This document shows positions 27,061-34,528 of a stretch of DNA of 64,000 nt, piece by piece. The first letter of the stretch is position 1, and every line of letters begins with the position of its first letter. A model generated the notes under the pieces. The model was not told the DNA's origin and ran no database searches. It was given only the letters and a program-made list of their open reading frames with translations. The stretch is from Cytophagales bacterium (lineage in GTDB: Bacteria > Bacteroidota > Bacteroidia > Cytophagales > Thermoflexibacteraceae). Both the position numbers and the translations under genes were made by a program. The stretch lies in assembly GCA_004294445.1 (NCBI GenBank), contig REAZ01000021.1, positions 1-64,000 on the forward strand, given 5' to 3'.

Positions 27061-27180
27061 GTAATTTTTACAAAATAAGCAAATCGTTGGCTTGATGTTT
27101 GTTAATTAGAGCCAATTTTTTTCCTACTATTTGTTGCAAATGGATTGCCTTCGGTTTTTGCAAATAAAATACTTTATTAC

Positions 27181-28071
27181 TTAGTGTTTCCCGCCACCTT
27201 CAAATTTCTTTTCCCCAGCCTTGACCATGATTGGTAAAAAATTTTGCTTGGGGGGTAGCGGACAAGTAGCAAAGTCCGTAAAAGCGCATGGAGGATTGAT
27301 TGACTTATTAAAATCTAAGAAAGTATAACCTTCGCTATCAGGCTTTTCTGCATACAAAAATCTACCAGAATCGTAAGTATTGCCTCCGTTGGTCTTGTCT
27401 GCAAAGAGAATAAATAAGTCTTTTCCATTATCTACTGCTTCGAGTTTATACTGCTTCCCATGTAGCTCGAAAATCAGCGAACCTGCCAAATCCTGCATAG
27501 AGGTCATGCCGAGTACGTCTGTAATAGCTATTTTTTTGTTTTCGGTAGGAGGCACTAAGCGTGCTTTTACTTTCCATTTTTCCTTGATAGGATAGGTGCT
27601 AATGCCTTTGAAAGAGTGTAACATAGGGCTTTCCAAATCTCTTAGCCTTATTCCATATTTATCACCTCTTTTGATGATAAACCAGCGCAAAGAGCCATGC
27701 CTTAGCGTTAGAGGCGCAGATAGGGAAGGCGAAAATATAGTCGTTTGTGTAATGCGAGTGTTTTCGCTAAATACTTCTTTATCAGGGGAAATATCGATGC
27801 TTACTTCTCCGTTTTGGAGGGAAATAGTCCCCAAAAAACTTGGGCATTTCCCCTCAGGAAAAACAATATCATTAGTTTGGGCTGCTCCAAAGGTATTTTT
27901 GCCTTCTTTGAGCCAGAACAGACCCGCCAAATTGAGCCAGCCTTGCTCACTTTGCAGGCTCTGCACTCGTTTTTGATGCCATTGGATAATTTCTTCCTTG
28001 TAATCAGGGTTTCCTAAATAGGTAATAGGCAGTAGCCAAAAAAATAGATAAAGTAGTGTATATTGCGGCAT
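27181..28071 (-). CDS. DUF1684 family protein
   Basis: A 296-aa protein of the DUF1684 family, recognised from EIIQWHQKRVQSLQSEQGWL, NLAGLFWLKEGKNTFGAA and the C-terminal FNKSINPPCAFTDFATCPLP with two Cys. An N-terminal hydrophobic segment (about 4-22) suggests export. The start at 28071 (MPQYTLLYLF) is preferred over 28104. The molecular function of the family is not established. It is a single gene preceded by a TAnnTTTG element, divergent from the small repeat-linked gene at 28255. Confidence 0.85.
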   Translation of the reverse strand: MPQYTLLYLFFWLLPITYLGNPDYKEEIIQWHQKRVQSLQSEQGWLNLAGLFWLKEGKNTFGAAQTNDIVFPEGKCPSFLGTISLQNGEVSIDISPDKEVFSENTRITQTTIFSPSLSAPLTLRHGSLRWFIIKRGDKYGIRLRDLESPMLHSFKGISTYPIKEKWKVKARLVPPTENKKIAITDVLGMTSMQDLAGSLIFELHGKQYKLEAVDNGKDLFILFADKTNGGNTYDSGRFLYAEKPDSEGYTFLDFNKSINPPCAFTDFATCPLPPKQNFLPIMVKAGEKKFEGGGKH

Positions 28072-28101
28072 AAGATTGTTGTTCAACGTTTTTGTATAAA
28101 G

Positions 28102-28109
28102 CAAATGTA
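28102..28109 (-). promoter_or_regulatory. Bacteroidota -7 promoter element for the DUF1684 gene
   Basis: On the minus strand this reads TACATTTG, 30 nt before the start codon at 28071. Confidence 0.45.
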
Positions 28110-28144
28110 ATTATAAAATCTAAAAAAATGAGTAGCAGGAAAGA

Positions 28145-28180
28145 GAAAGTTTTGTGTGGGGAAATAGCTACAAAGGCGAA
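28145..28180 (+). repeat. Palindromic interspersed repeat, copy A
   Basis: A 36-nt copy starting GAAAGTTTTGTG and ending AGCTACAAAGGCGAA. It lacks two bases relative to the copy at 31405. It lies before the 137-aa gene at 28255, in the same orientation as the other copies in 28.1-31.45 kb. Confidence 0.75.
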
Positions 28181-28254
28181 ATATCTAAACATTATCATTC
28201 CATTTTGGTTTACCTTTTGCACAACTTGCAAATCATTAAATCAAATTGGTTACT

Positions 28255-28668
28255 ATGGAAATCTTCAAAAATAAGTATTATTCATTATCTTTTTATCAAT
28301 CTTATTCTCGTTTGGTGTATTTGGCTTTTCCCCAAACGGAGGAAATGAGTGAGGAAGAACTGAAAGAAGGCTTCATAAAAACTTCGGAAATTATGGAAGA
28401 ACTAAAACCCAATTTTTTCCTAAGCGACTCTCGCCAACAGTTTTCTGTTATCACACCAGAAATGCAAATATGGATAGCCGAAAATATCTACCCAAGGTGG
28501 CATCATGCGGGCTTGCAAAAATTAGCGATTGTTATCCCTACAGAATTGATTGCTAACTTGTCTATCCAACAGACAGTAGATGAAGTAGAAGTTGCAAAAA
28601 AATCTGGTGGCTACGAAATTCGTTATTTTGATAGTGATGAGGTAGCTAAAAATTGGCTAACTCTCTAA
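28255..28668 (+). CDS. Uncharacterised 137-aa protein, possible SpoIIAA/STAS-like fold
   Basis: A 137-aa soluble protein with no signal peptide or membrane segment. The start at 28255 (MEIFKNKYYS) is chosen; 28246 is an alternative. The pattern FLSDSRQQFSVITPEMQIWI, a middle LAIVIPTELIANLSIQQ and the end YEIRYFDSDEVAKNWL resembles the alternating alpha/beta layout of SpoIIAA/STAS-like proteins in Bacteroidota, but this is an impression from sequence only. It is flanked by palindromic repeat copy A on the left and copies B/C on the right. Function unknown. Confidence 0.6.
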   Translation: MEIFKNKYYSLSFYQSYSRLVYLAFPQTEEMSEEELKEGFIKTSEIMEELKPNFFLSDSRQQFSVITPEMQIWIAENIYPRWHHAGLQKLAIVIPTELIANLSIQQTVDEVEVAKKSGGYEIRYFDSDEVAKNWLTL

Positions 28669-28720
28669 AAAACAAATAATTAAATCGGTAGTAAATATCT
28701 GTTGAGCAAGTCAACAAAGT

Positions 28721-28864
28721 GAAAGTTTTGTGGGTAAAAAACACTCACAGAGGCGAAAAAATTGCAAAAAATAGGATTAAAAACTGCTTTTGAGAAAGCG
28801 AAATGCCGCACCATAAAATAGGAATGGAAAGTTTTGTGGGTGAGAAAACACCCACAAAGGCGAA
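28721..28864 (+). repeat. Palindromic interspersed repeat, copies B and C
   Basis: Copy B core is 28721-28757. It is followed by the full-length unit 28764-28864, whose core C spans 28827-28864. Core C forms a perfect 10-bp hairpin: TTTGTGGGTG (28833-28842), loop AGAAAA, CACCCACAAA (28849-28858). The left part contains a second small hairpin GCTTT-tgag-AAAGC. The 101-nt unit recurs at 29592-29692 with about 8 differences. It lies directly after the end of vapC. Confidence 0.85.
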
Positions 28865-28883
28865 GCGAATAATAAATTAGTTG

Positions 28884-29267
28884 TTATACTCTAAATATAT
28901 CAATGCCTTCAATAAATTGAAAATCACCAAGATTATAAGTAAATAATGGCAAATGATAGACAAGACACATTGCTGCAATAATGGAGTCAGGAACGCTTAA
29001 ATTGTGGCTTAGGTGATATTTTTTCACTAACTCTACCGATTTTTCAGAAACCAACTCGTTGAAATGCAATATTTTATAACTTTGCATTTTTCTAAGCATT
29101 GCTTCTAATTCTTTCTTATTCCAAGCCCCTTTGCATAGTTCCATTAGTACCAAAGAAGGCACTAAAACGTATTCCTCACCTATCTCATTCAAAAGAATAT
29201 TTTTGGTTTCTTCATTTCCTTTGAAATAATGAATAAATACATTAGTATCACACAAAACCAAACTCAT
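28884..29267 (-). CDS. vapC: VapC-like PIN-domain toxin
   Basis: A 127-aa PIN-domain ribonuclease. The acidic residues of the family are visible: D7 in LVLCDTNVFIHYF, E in LVLMELCKGAW, the D of VPDSIIAAMC, and the terminal TYNLGDFQFI. VapC toxins cleave RNA, often initiator tRNA, when freed from the antitoxin. The start at 29267 overlaps the antitoxin stop in an ATGA junction, the usual coupling. The pair is bracketed by 101-nt direct repeats at 28764-28864 and 29592-29692. The target RNA is unknown. Confidence 0.87.
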   Translation of the reverse strand: MSLVLCDTNVFIHYFKGNEETKNILLNEIGEEYVLVPSLVLMELCKGAWNKKELEAMLRKMQSYKILHFNELVSEKSVELVKKYHLSHNLSVPDSIIAAMCLVYHLPLFTYNLGDFQFIEGIDIFRV

Positions 29268-29548
29268 ATTCTTGCCCCCCAAGCTTGTTTTCTAAGACCT
29301 TCTTGGGTAATATCCCTATCTGCCCACATCCCAAAGACTTCATCATTATCTCCTTGTTTTTCTTTTTCTGCTTGTGTAATTGGCAAATAAGTAATGGGGC
29401 TTGTTTGAGTTTGCAAATAAAGTGTAACAAAAGATTGCAGTTTTTGCATAAAATTCACGTCTTGCAACAAGGCTAATTGCTGTTGCAGGTGTGTGATATT
29501 CTCTTTCATTTGCCAATATTCTGTTTCAGAAATAGTAATCGTTTTCAT
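29264..29548 (-). CDS. Antitoxin of the VapBC-type pair
   Basis: A 94-aa protein directly upstream of vapC, overlapping it by 4 nt (ATGA). The N-terminus (MKTITISETEYWQMKENITHLQQQ) has the heptad pattern of a short coiled coil, and the C-terminal part (EVFGMWADRDITQEGLRKQAWG) has the 'F.G.W.D' element with a following basic stretch that often wraps the PIN toxin groove. It does not show an obvious AbrB or MetJ DNA-binding domain, so it may bind DNA in another way. The start at 29548 is chosen over 29587 because the extra residues lie in the promoter region. The antitoxin role is inferred from position. Confidence 0.78.
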   Translation of the reverse strand: MKTITISETEYWQMKENITHLQQQLALLQDVNFMQKLQSFVTLYLQTQTSPITYLPITQAEKEKQGDNDEVFGMWADRDITQEGLRKQAWGARI

Positions 29549-29591
29549 ATCAACTGTTTTCTCGTAAAAATAACTATTCTCTTTCAAAATC

Positions 29592-29692
29592 GCAAAAAAT
29601 AGGGTTAAAAACTGCTTTTGAGAAAGCGAAATGTCGCACCATAAAGTAGGAATGGAAAGTTTTGTGGGTGAAAGAATAGCTACAAAGGCGAA
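29592..29692 (+). repeat. Palindromic interspersed repeat, full copy D
   Basis: A 101-nt copy of the unit at 28764-28864. Differences cluster in the hairpin: TTTGTGGGTG now faces TAGCTACAAA, which keeps most pairs, including two G-U. It lies between the antitoxin 5' end and the 3' end of the PIN-like gene. Confidence 0.85.
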
Positions 29693-29762
29693 GATAATTA
29701 TTGTATTTAATTCAAATCCTGTAAAATTTCAATTATTATCTTTTGAATATGTAATCCTTTTT

Positions 29763-31097
29763 TCATAGGAAATTAGTATCTTCTATATGAATTTTAGATA
29801 AGTATTCTAAAATATTCTCTGCTAAATTAATCATTGAATTGTCAATATTTAAAATTACTCCGTGTACAAGTTTATTTCTTACATCACTTAGTATCATTAT
29901 ATCGCTTCCAATATTAGGCAAAACAATATTTATATTGATAAGGAACGAAACCATTTCTCTCGGCATTAACATTCTGTTGTACTGCTTGTTATTAATATCA
30001 ATTGTTGCATAGTGAATTGTTAAGTTTCGAAGATGTTTCTCTATCTCTCGCCACAACCATATAAATTCGCCAAAAATTTCTTTTTGCTGTTTTTGTTCTT
30101 CATTTATAGTTTGTGTAACGTCATCTATTGTTTCTTTTTCTATTTCGGTTTGTAGATATTTTTTTGATTTGAATAAAAATTGCTTCATATCATACATCCA
30201 AAACGACCTACCAGTCATATCAAATATTTCTTTTATGAGTTCATATCGGGGGCTATTTGAACGACTTTTATCTGAAAGTTGCCACCAATCTTCTTTCATA
30301 TCATTTGTTACAAGTACAATATCTTGATTTTCAAATGTTATATTTCGTATTATTTCTTTCCAAACAATTAAATCACCATATTTTTGAAACCCTACTTTTT
30401 CATCATCATCCATATATCCTGGTGGAATTCTATTTCTATATCGAATTTCACCTTCTTCAATGATTTGTAATATCTCACTGAAAGTAAAAGGTTTCGTTGT
30501 TTTAAAGAAACATTCAAATTGTTGTAGCACTTCATCATTTAGTAATGATTTTTCTAATTGTGTCTTCTTTTGATTTACCTCTTTCTCGAATGATGCCTTA
30601 AAACTATCAAAAAAATCCGTAAATTTTGACACTTGTTGCTCTAATAGCTTTGTATTATCTTCAAAATCTGAAAAAATATCTTTATCAAGATACGGATGTC
30701 TATCATTTTTTGAAGTCTTTTCTATCAAGGTTTTTAGTTGACCTTGCATATCTTTTTTAATAATAGCACTTAATTCATCTATTTTTCTTTTTATTTCGTC
30801 AATGTGTCCTCCCTCTGCTGCCTTATTTGTTTTGCGATTGAGGTTTTCATATGTATCAATAGGCTTCTTAAAAACAATTTCCCTGTTTTTTAAAAATTCA
30901 AATTCAGTTTGACTTGTTATCCATAAACGTCCTTTTAGTTTCGTAAATAATTTTTCAAAAATCTCTTTTCGAGTACTTTCAGAATAATAATAAAAGTCAA
31001 GCAATGCAGATGTATCAAATACAATAATAGCTTTTTTGAACAGGTTTAATTCTCTATCTTCATCGATTACGTATATTTTATAATTATCTTTATTCAT
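29763..31097 (-). CDS. PIN-like domain protein with C-terminal RxxxxH (HEPN-like) motif
   Basis: A 444-aa protein. The N-terminal half resembles the PIN-like domain PIN_8 (PF18476): D28 in AIIVFDTSALLDFYY, an acidic helix in ITSQTEFEFLKNRE, and IVLVTNDMKEDWW near residues 256-268. A long charged coiled-coil-like region (about 85-200) interrupts the fold. The C-terminal part (about 335-440) is helical with R407-NKLV-H412, the RX4-6H pattern of HEPN ribonucleases. Two potential RNase modules in one chain suggest a toxin or antiphage effector, which fits its place beside vapBC. The gene is AT-rich relative to its neighbours. The PIN-like call is fair; the HEPN part is tentative. Confidence 0.65.
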   Translation of the reverse strand: MNKDNYKIYVIDEDRELNLFKKAIIVFDTSALLDFYYYSESTRKEIFEKLFTKLKGRLWITSQTEFEFLKNREIVFKKPIDTYENLNRKTNKAAEGGHIDEIKRKIDELSAIIKKDMQGQLKTLIEKTSKNDRHPYLDKDIFSDFEDNTKLLEQQVSKFTDFFDSFKASFEKEVNQKKTQLEKSLLNDEVLQQFECFFKTTKPFTFSEILQIIEEGEIRYRNRIPPGYMDDDEKVGFQKYGDLIVWKEIIRNITFENQDIVLVTNDMKEDWWQLSDKSRSNSPRYELIKEIFDMTGRSFWMYDMKQFLFKSKKYLQTEIEKETIDDVTQTINEEQKQQKEIFGEFIWLWREIEKHLRNLTIHYATIDINNKQYNRMLMPREMVSFLININIVLPNIGSDIMILSDVRNKLVHGVILNIDNSMINLAENILEYLSKIHIEDTNFL

Positions 31098-31336
31098 GCT
31101 TGTCTTTATTTTTTTAACAATTTTAGCTTTTTTTAAATTATATTAACGGATTTTAAGTTTCTTCGGGTTCTTTCTGCTTGCACCGAACATCTCTATAAAC
31201 GCAACCTTTGCACTTATTTATTAAAAACTTGCGTTTATTTCCACTTCAAATGTTATCTTTTGGCTTTACTCAAAAGTTAGGAAAAGCAAATTATTCCTCC
31301 AAAAATAAAAATCATTTTTCACAAAAGCAAAAAAAT

Positions 31337-31367
31337 CTTACTTCGGACTATACACCCTTACCGCCTC
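31337..31367 (-). pseudogene. 31-nt copy of the 3' end of the penicillin acylase gene
   Basis: This stretch matches 32337-32367 at 30 of 31 positions, exactly 1,000 nt away. On the minus strand it would encode EAVRVYSPK-stop, against EAVRVYNPK-stop in the intact gene. An in-frame stop lies two codons before the match, so only the gene end is present. The two copies flank the transglutaminase gene. Confidence 0.75.
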
Positions 31368-31404
31368 GTGCTAAACTTGCTTTGCCACATCATAAACAAG
31401 AATG

Positions 31405-31442
31405 GAAAGTTTTGTGGGTGGGGAAATAGCTACAAACGGAAA
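31405..31442 (+). repeat. Palindromic interspersed repeat, copy E
   Basis: The core begins GAAAGTTTTGTGGGTGGGG and runs on through AGCTACAAACGGAAA. It ends 4 nt before the transglutaminase stop codon. The preceding 20 nt also resemble the left part of copy D in degenerate form. Confidence 0.7.
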
Positions 31443-31446
31443 AAAT

Positions 31447-32232
31447 TTACGCTATTTTCTCTACGGATACTTCCATATTTTGGAGCTGAATATTGCCAAA
31501 ATAGGTAGCAATAGCCACATCGGCGGCATCTCTGCCGTAAGCAAGCACTACTCTCCCTCCCGTCAGGGTCAGCTGGGTGGCATCAAAAGTGTACCATTTG
31601 CCATCTAAGTAAACCTCGAACCACGCGTGCAAATCCATGGGGCGCAAGAGGTACAAATAGCCTACTACAAAGCGGGCAGGAATATTGATACTCCGACATA
31701 GGGCGATGGCTAAGTGAGATAAATCCCGACAAACGCCATGTTGCGAACTTAGGGTGTCTAAGGCAGAAGTAATGGAAGTGCTGGTATTATGCTCGTATTT
31801 GATATTTCTATTTACCCATTGGCAGATGGCTGCTACCATCTGATAGCCGCTGTTAAATATATTTTGGATAATACTGAATGCCAGACTATTGAGTTTGTCG
31901 GATTCGCAAAAACGACTTGGTAGCAAATATACAATCGCCTCATCGGGCAGGTCTTGGATAAGCGTAAATTTTGCATCTATATCAACGGCTATATACTCCT
32001 CTGCTTGGACGATTGCACTTGTACTGATGACTAATTTGCCTATTGGGGTTATCAATCTTAGGCAAGAGTTGCCATAAGTATCTACGTATCTTCTGATGAG
32101 TATAGCAGGCTCTATCGTCAATGTTTCCTCAATAATCACATACGGCAAGCCCCTAAAAAGCTGTAGCAGTAAAATAAGTGGTGTTTCTTGGGTAGAATAG
32201 TACTCAAGCTGGCATCTTGTTTTTAATTTCAT
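31447..32232 (-). CDS. Transglutaminase-like superfamily protein
   Basis: A 261-aa cytoplasmic-looking protein with a transglutaminase-like papain fold. The Cys-His-Asp triad is visible: Cys in SSQHGVCRDLSHLA, His in MDLHAWFEVYLDG and Asp in WYTFDAT. The N-terminal part (about 1-120) is the beta-rich segment usual in bacterial members. The start at 32232 (MKLKTRCQLEYY) is preferred; upstream codons run into a hairpin. Such proteins act as proteases or amidases rather than cross-linkers. It follows the acylase gene on the same strand, and direct copies of a 31-nt sequence flank it. Confidence 0.88.
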   Translation of the reverse strand: MKLKTRCQLEYYSTQETPLILLLQLFRGLPYVIIEETLTIEPAILIRRYVDTYGNSCLRLITPIGKLVISTSAIVQAEEYIAVDIDAKFTLIQDLPDEAIVYLLPSRFCESDKLNSLAFSIIQNIFNSGYQMVAAICQWVNRNIKYEHNTSTSITSALDTLSSQHGVCRDLSHLAIALCRSINIPARFVVGYLYLLRPMDLHAWFEVYLDGKWYTFDATQLTLTGGRVVLAYGRDAADVAIATYFGNIQLQNMEVSVEKIA

Positions 32233-32257
32233 TGAAACATTTTTGTTTTTTTTATGT

Positions 32258-32295
32258 CTTGTAGCATTTTTCTGATGGTAGAAAAATGCTACAAG
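32258..32295. promoter_or_regulatory. Perfect 16-bp hairpin between acylase and transglutaminase genes
   Basis: CTTGTAGCATTTTTCT (32258-32273) pairs perfectly with AGAAAAATGCTACAAG (32280-32295) around a 6-nt loop. On the minus strand, A-rich rather than T-rich sequence follows, so it is not a standard terminator. It may be an mRNA processing or attenuation hairpin in the leader of the transglutaminase gene. Confidence 0.55.
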
Positions 32296-32337
32296 CAAAC
32301 ATCTGCAATTTAGCAATATTTTTCTATTTATTTGCCC

Positions 32338-34416
32338 TTACTTCGGATTATACACCCTTACCGCCTCCTTCAAAATCTTAGCCTTGTCTAAGGTCATGGG
32401 TTTTAACTGCTGATTTACAAAGAGTTCCATCTGGTCGGTGTAGTGCGGGCTTTCTTTTTTGTTGGAAGCACCGTAGGCATTGACCGTTTCTATTTCTACG
32501 CCATTGGGGGAAAACTGCACCAAGCTGATGTACGACTCGCCTGCGTCTGTGCGGAAGCGACCGTTTTTGTAAGGTTTGGAGTGCATCGCCGCCAATACGT
32601 CTTTTAAGCCACTCATGGGCAGTTTTTTATCGCCTCTTACGTGTTTTTGGATTTCGCCAAGCGGTACGTCTAAGGTTTTGAAGTATTTGAGCAAGTGATT
32701 TTTAGCGTATTGCAAGCCTTCTACCAAGTCTATTTCCGTTACCATTGCGCCTTCTTTTCTGCCTTCTTTGGCGGTTTTTTCTCCTAAGAAATCCCTAAAA
32801 AGTAGCCAAATTGTAGCTCCCGTGCTTTCTTTATTGCCTTTTCTGTCCCAAGATTTGAGCCTTTTTATCACTTCGGCAAGGTCGGGGTATTTGGCTTCAT
32901 CAAGGCTAAAAACGTCTTCGGCATTGACCGCATTGTAGAAATAAACGGGTTTCAAATAAGACAAATCGTATTTTATTTTTTTGAAATCGGCATAGCTCAC
33001 TTTTTCATGTTTGCTTATCAGACTTTGGAAAGAAAGACTACGGTTGTTGTCAAATTTGATGTAGTTGATACTTGGGTTTAATTGACTGATTTTCAGGTTA
33101 TTTTGAGAAGCGGTTGCATTAAAAGGCGTGTTATTCATATTGAAAACATAGCCCGCCTTGGGGTTCACCAAAAAAGCCAGCGAATCTACAGGTAAAAAGT
33201 CAGGCTTCCACAAATTGTCTGAAGTATTGCCTTCCAACACATTGAGATAGTTGTACTTAGGGTTTCTTTTTGGGAAAAGTCCATTGCTTAGGTACATGAT
33301 GTTGTCGTCCTTGTCTGCATAGACCATGTTTAGCCCTGCGTGTGCCTGCATATCCAAAGCCGCTTTAAATTCCTGAAAATTCTTTGCCTTGTTCATTCTG
33401 TACCACTGCTCTACCGCATTGATTTTCATGTTAGAAGCAAAGCGAATGGAATAAAAACCCTTATCATTTTTGATGGTAGCCCCGTATTTGCTCCAATAAA
33501 AAGTACGTTTTACGCCTATTTTTAAGCCCAAAGCTATTTTTACTTTGAGTTTTATCGTTCTTTCTTGTAGTTTTTCCCATTTCCCATCAAACTTGTAGAG
33601 ATTTTTGTCGGTAGGGTGCATTTCCAACTGATAGATGTCCGCAAAATCGGCATAATTGACCGTATGCGCCCAGCCCAAATTTTCATTTACTCCATGAAAA
33701 ACGCACATTCCCCCGGGGAAAAGTCCGCCCAAAATGTTCCATCCTTCCTCACTTTGCAGGTGCGCCTCATACCAAGAATACGCCCCTTCCAAGGGTTGAT
33801 GCGAGTTGATAGCCAAGTAGGTTTTACCGTCAGTTGTCTTATTTTTGCTTATCGCAAAGGCGTTAGAGCCTGTGTTTCTTTCCTTATAAATATCGGGAAC
33901 TTTGCCTTCAAAAACTTCAGCGAAATAGTTTTGTACGCCTGTAATGAGCATCAGATTAAGCACGTAGCTCTGCACCAAGTCTTTTTCAGTAGCAGGGAAA
34001 GTATTTTTTACCAAAATTTCTTTCGGGTGTTTTTTTGCATAATCGTTGATAGCCGAAACATAAGCTGAAATAATTTTTTTGAACTTCGGCGAAAAACTTT
34101 TATCATACAGAGTATCAACTACTTCCTTAGAGGCAATGATAAAATTTAATACGTCTAAAATTGCTGCTTTTTTGCCATAAGCCTGTGCCAGCATACTTTT
34201 TCCCGAAAGCAAGTTGAACTGAATATTTTGGAAATCATCTTCCGCAGTAGCCCAAGCGAGTCCGTAGGCAACTTCCTCATCTGTTTTGGCAAAAATATGA
34301 GGAACGCCCCACTTATCTCTGGCAATGGTAATCTGCTCAGGATTAATGGGTTGGGAGAAAGAAAAAGCAGAAAATAGCGATAAAAAAACAAAAAGCAGTA
34401 CAATTTTTTTTGACAT
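32338..34416 (-). CDS. Penicillin acylase family (Ntn) hydrolase
   Basis: A 692-aa secreted enzyme of the penicillin acylase/acyl-homoserine-lactone acylase family (PvdQ-like). The signal peptide (about 1-21) is followed by the alpha chain, which starts ITIARDKWGVPHIFAKTDEE. The conserved processing site is NTG-S184-NAFAIS; Ser184 would become the catalytic N-terminus of the beta chain after self-cleavage. The beta chain has typical blocks such as VFHGVNENLGWAHTVN and NPKAGYVFNMNNTPF. The family hydrolyses amide bonds of acylated small molecules; the substrate is unknown. A 31-nt copy of its 3' end lies 1,000 nt downstream. Confidence 0.9.
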   Translation of the reverse strand: MSKKIVLLFVFLSLFSAFSFSQPINPEQITIARDKWGVPHIFAKTDEEVAYGLAWATAEDDFQNIQFNLLSGKSMLAQAYGKKAAILDVLNFIIASKEVVDTLYDKSFSPKFKKIISAYVSAINDYAKKHPKEILVKNTFPATEKDLVQSYVLNLMLITGVQNYFAEVFEGKVPDIYKERNTGSNAFAISKNKTTDGKTYLAINSHQPLEGAYSWYEAHLQSEEGWNILGGLFPGGMCVFHGVNENLGWAHTVNYADFADIYQLEMHPTDKNLYKFDGKWEKLQERTIKLKVKIALGLKIGVKRTFYWSKYGATIKNDKGFYSIRFASNMKINAVEQWYRMNKAKNFQEFKAALDMQAHAGLNMVYADKDDNIMYLSNGLFPKRNPKYNYLNVLEGNTSDNLWKPDFLPVDSLAFLVNPKAGYVFNMNNTPFNATASQNNLKISQLNPSINYIKFDNNRSLSFQSLISKHEKVSYADFKKIKYDLSYLKPVYFYNAVNAEDVFSLDEAKYPDLAEVIKRLKSWDRKGNKESTGATIWLLFRDFLGEKTAKEGRKEGAMVTEIDLVEGLQYAKNHLLKYFKTLDVPLGEIQKHVRGDKKLPMSGLKDVLAAMHSKPYKNGRFRTDAGESYISLVQFSPNGVEIETVNAYGASNKKESPHYTDQMELFVNQQLKPMTLDKAKILKEAVRVYNPK

Positions 34417-34507
34417 AGTAAGGTATGTTTATTTGGTTTATGAGATTGAGTCTGCAAGTTAAAATACTTGTTTTTGAAATGGTGATGAAATAAAAATAAA
34501 TTAGTGA

Positions 34508-34515
34508 TACTTTTG
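34508..34515 (+). promoter_or_regulatory. Bacteroidota -7 promoter element for the permease
   Basis: TACTTTTG followed by CAAAAAA, 14 nt before the start codon. The same extended word occurs before the cytochrome oxidase gene at 52433. Confidence 0.45.
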
Positions 34516-34528
34516 CAAAAAACAATTT

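Larger units (their letters stand above)
31098..31446. other. Intergenic region with two repeats and a hairpin
   Basis: No credible gene is visible in this 349-nt gap. It holds a 10-bp inverted repeat (ATAAACGCAA 31195-31204, TTGCGTTTAT 31229-31238), a 31-nt copy of the acylase gene 3' end at 31337-31367, and repeat copy E at 31405-31442. Confidence 0.7.

Noticed and set aside
28092..28274. 60-codon ORF upstream of the 137-aa gene
   Set aside because: It covers the DUF1684 promoter element and repeat copy A, so coding is unlikely.
31208..31429. 73-codon ORF in the intergenic region
   Set aside because: It runs across the acylase 3' copy and repeat E and shows no protein-like pattern.
28145..31442. 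CRISPR array
   Set aside because: Only five irregular copies hundreds of bases apart, with genes rather than uniform spacers between them, and no cas genes.
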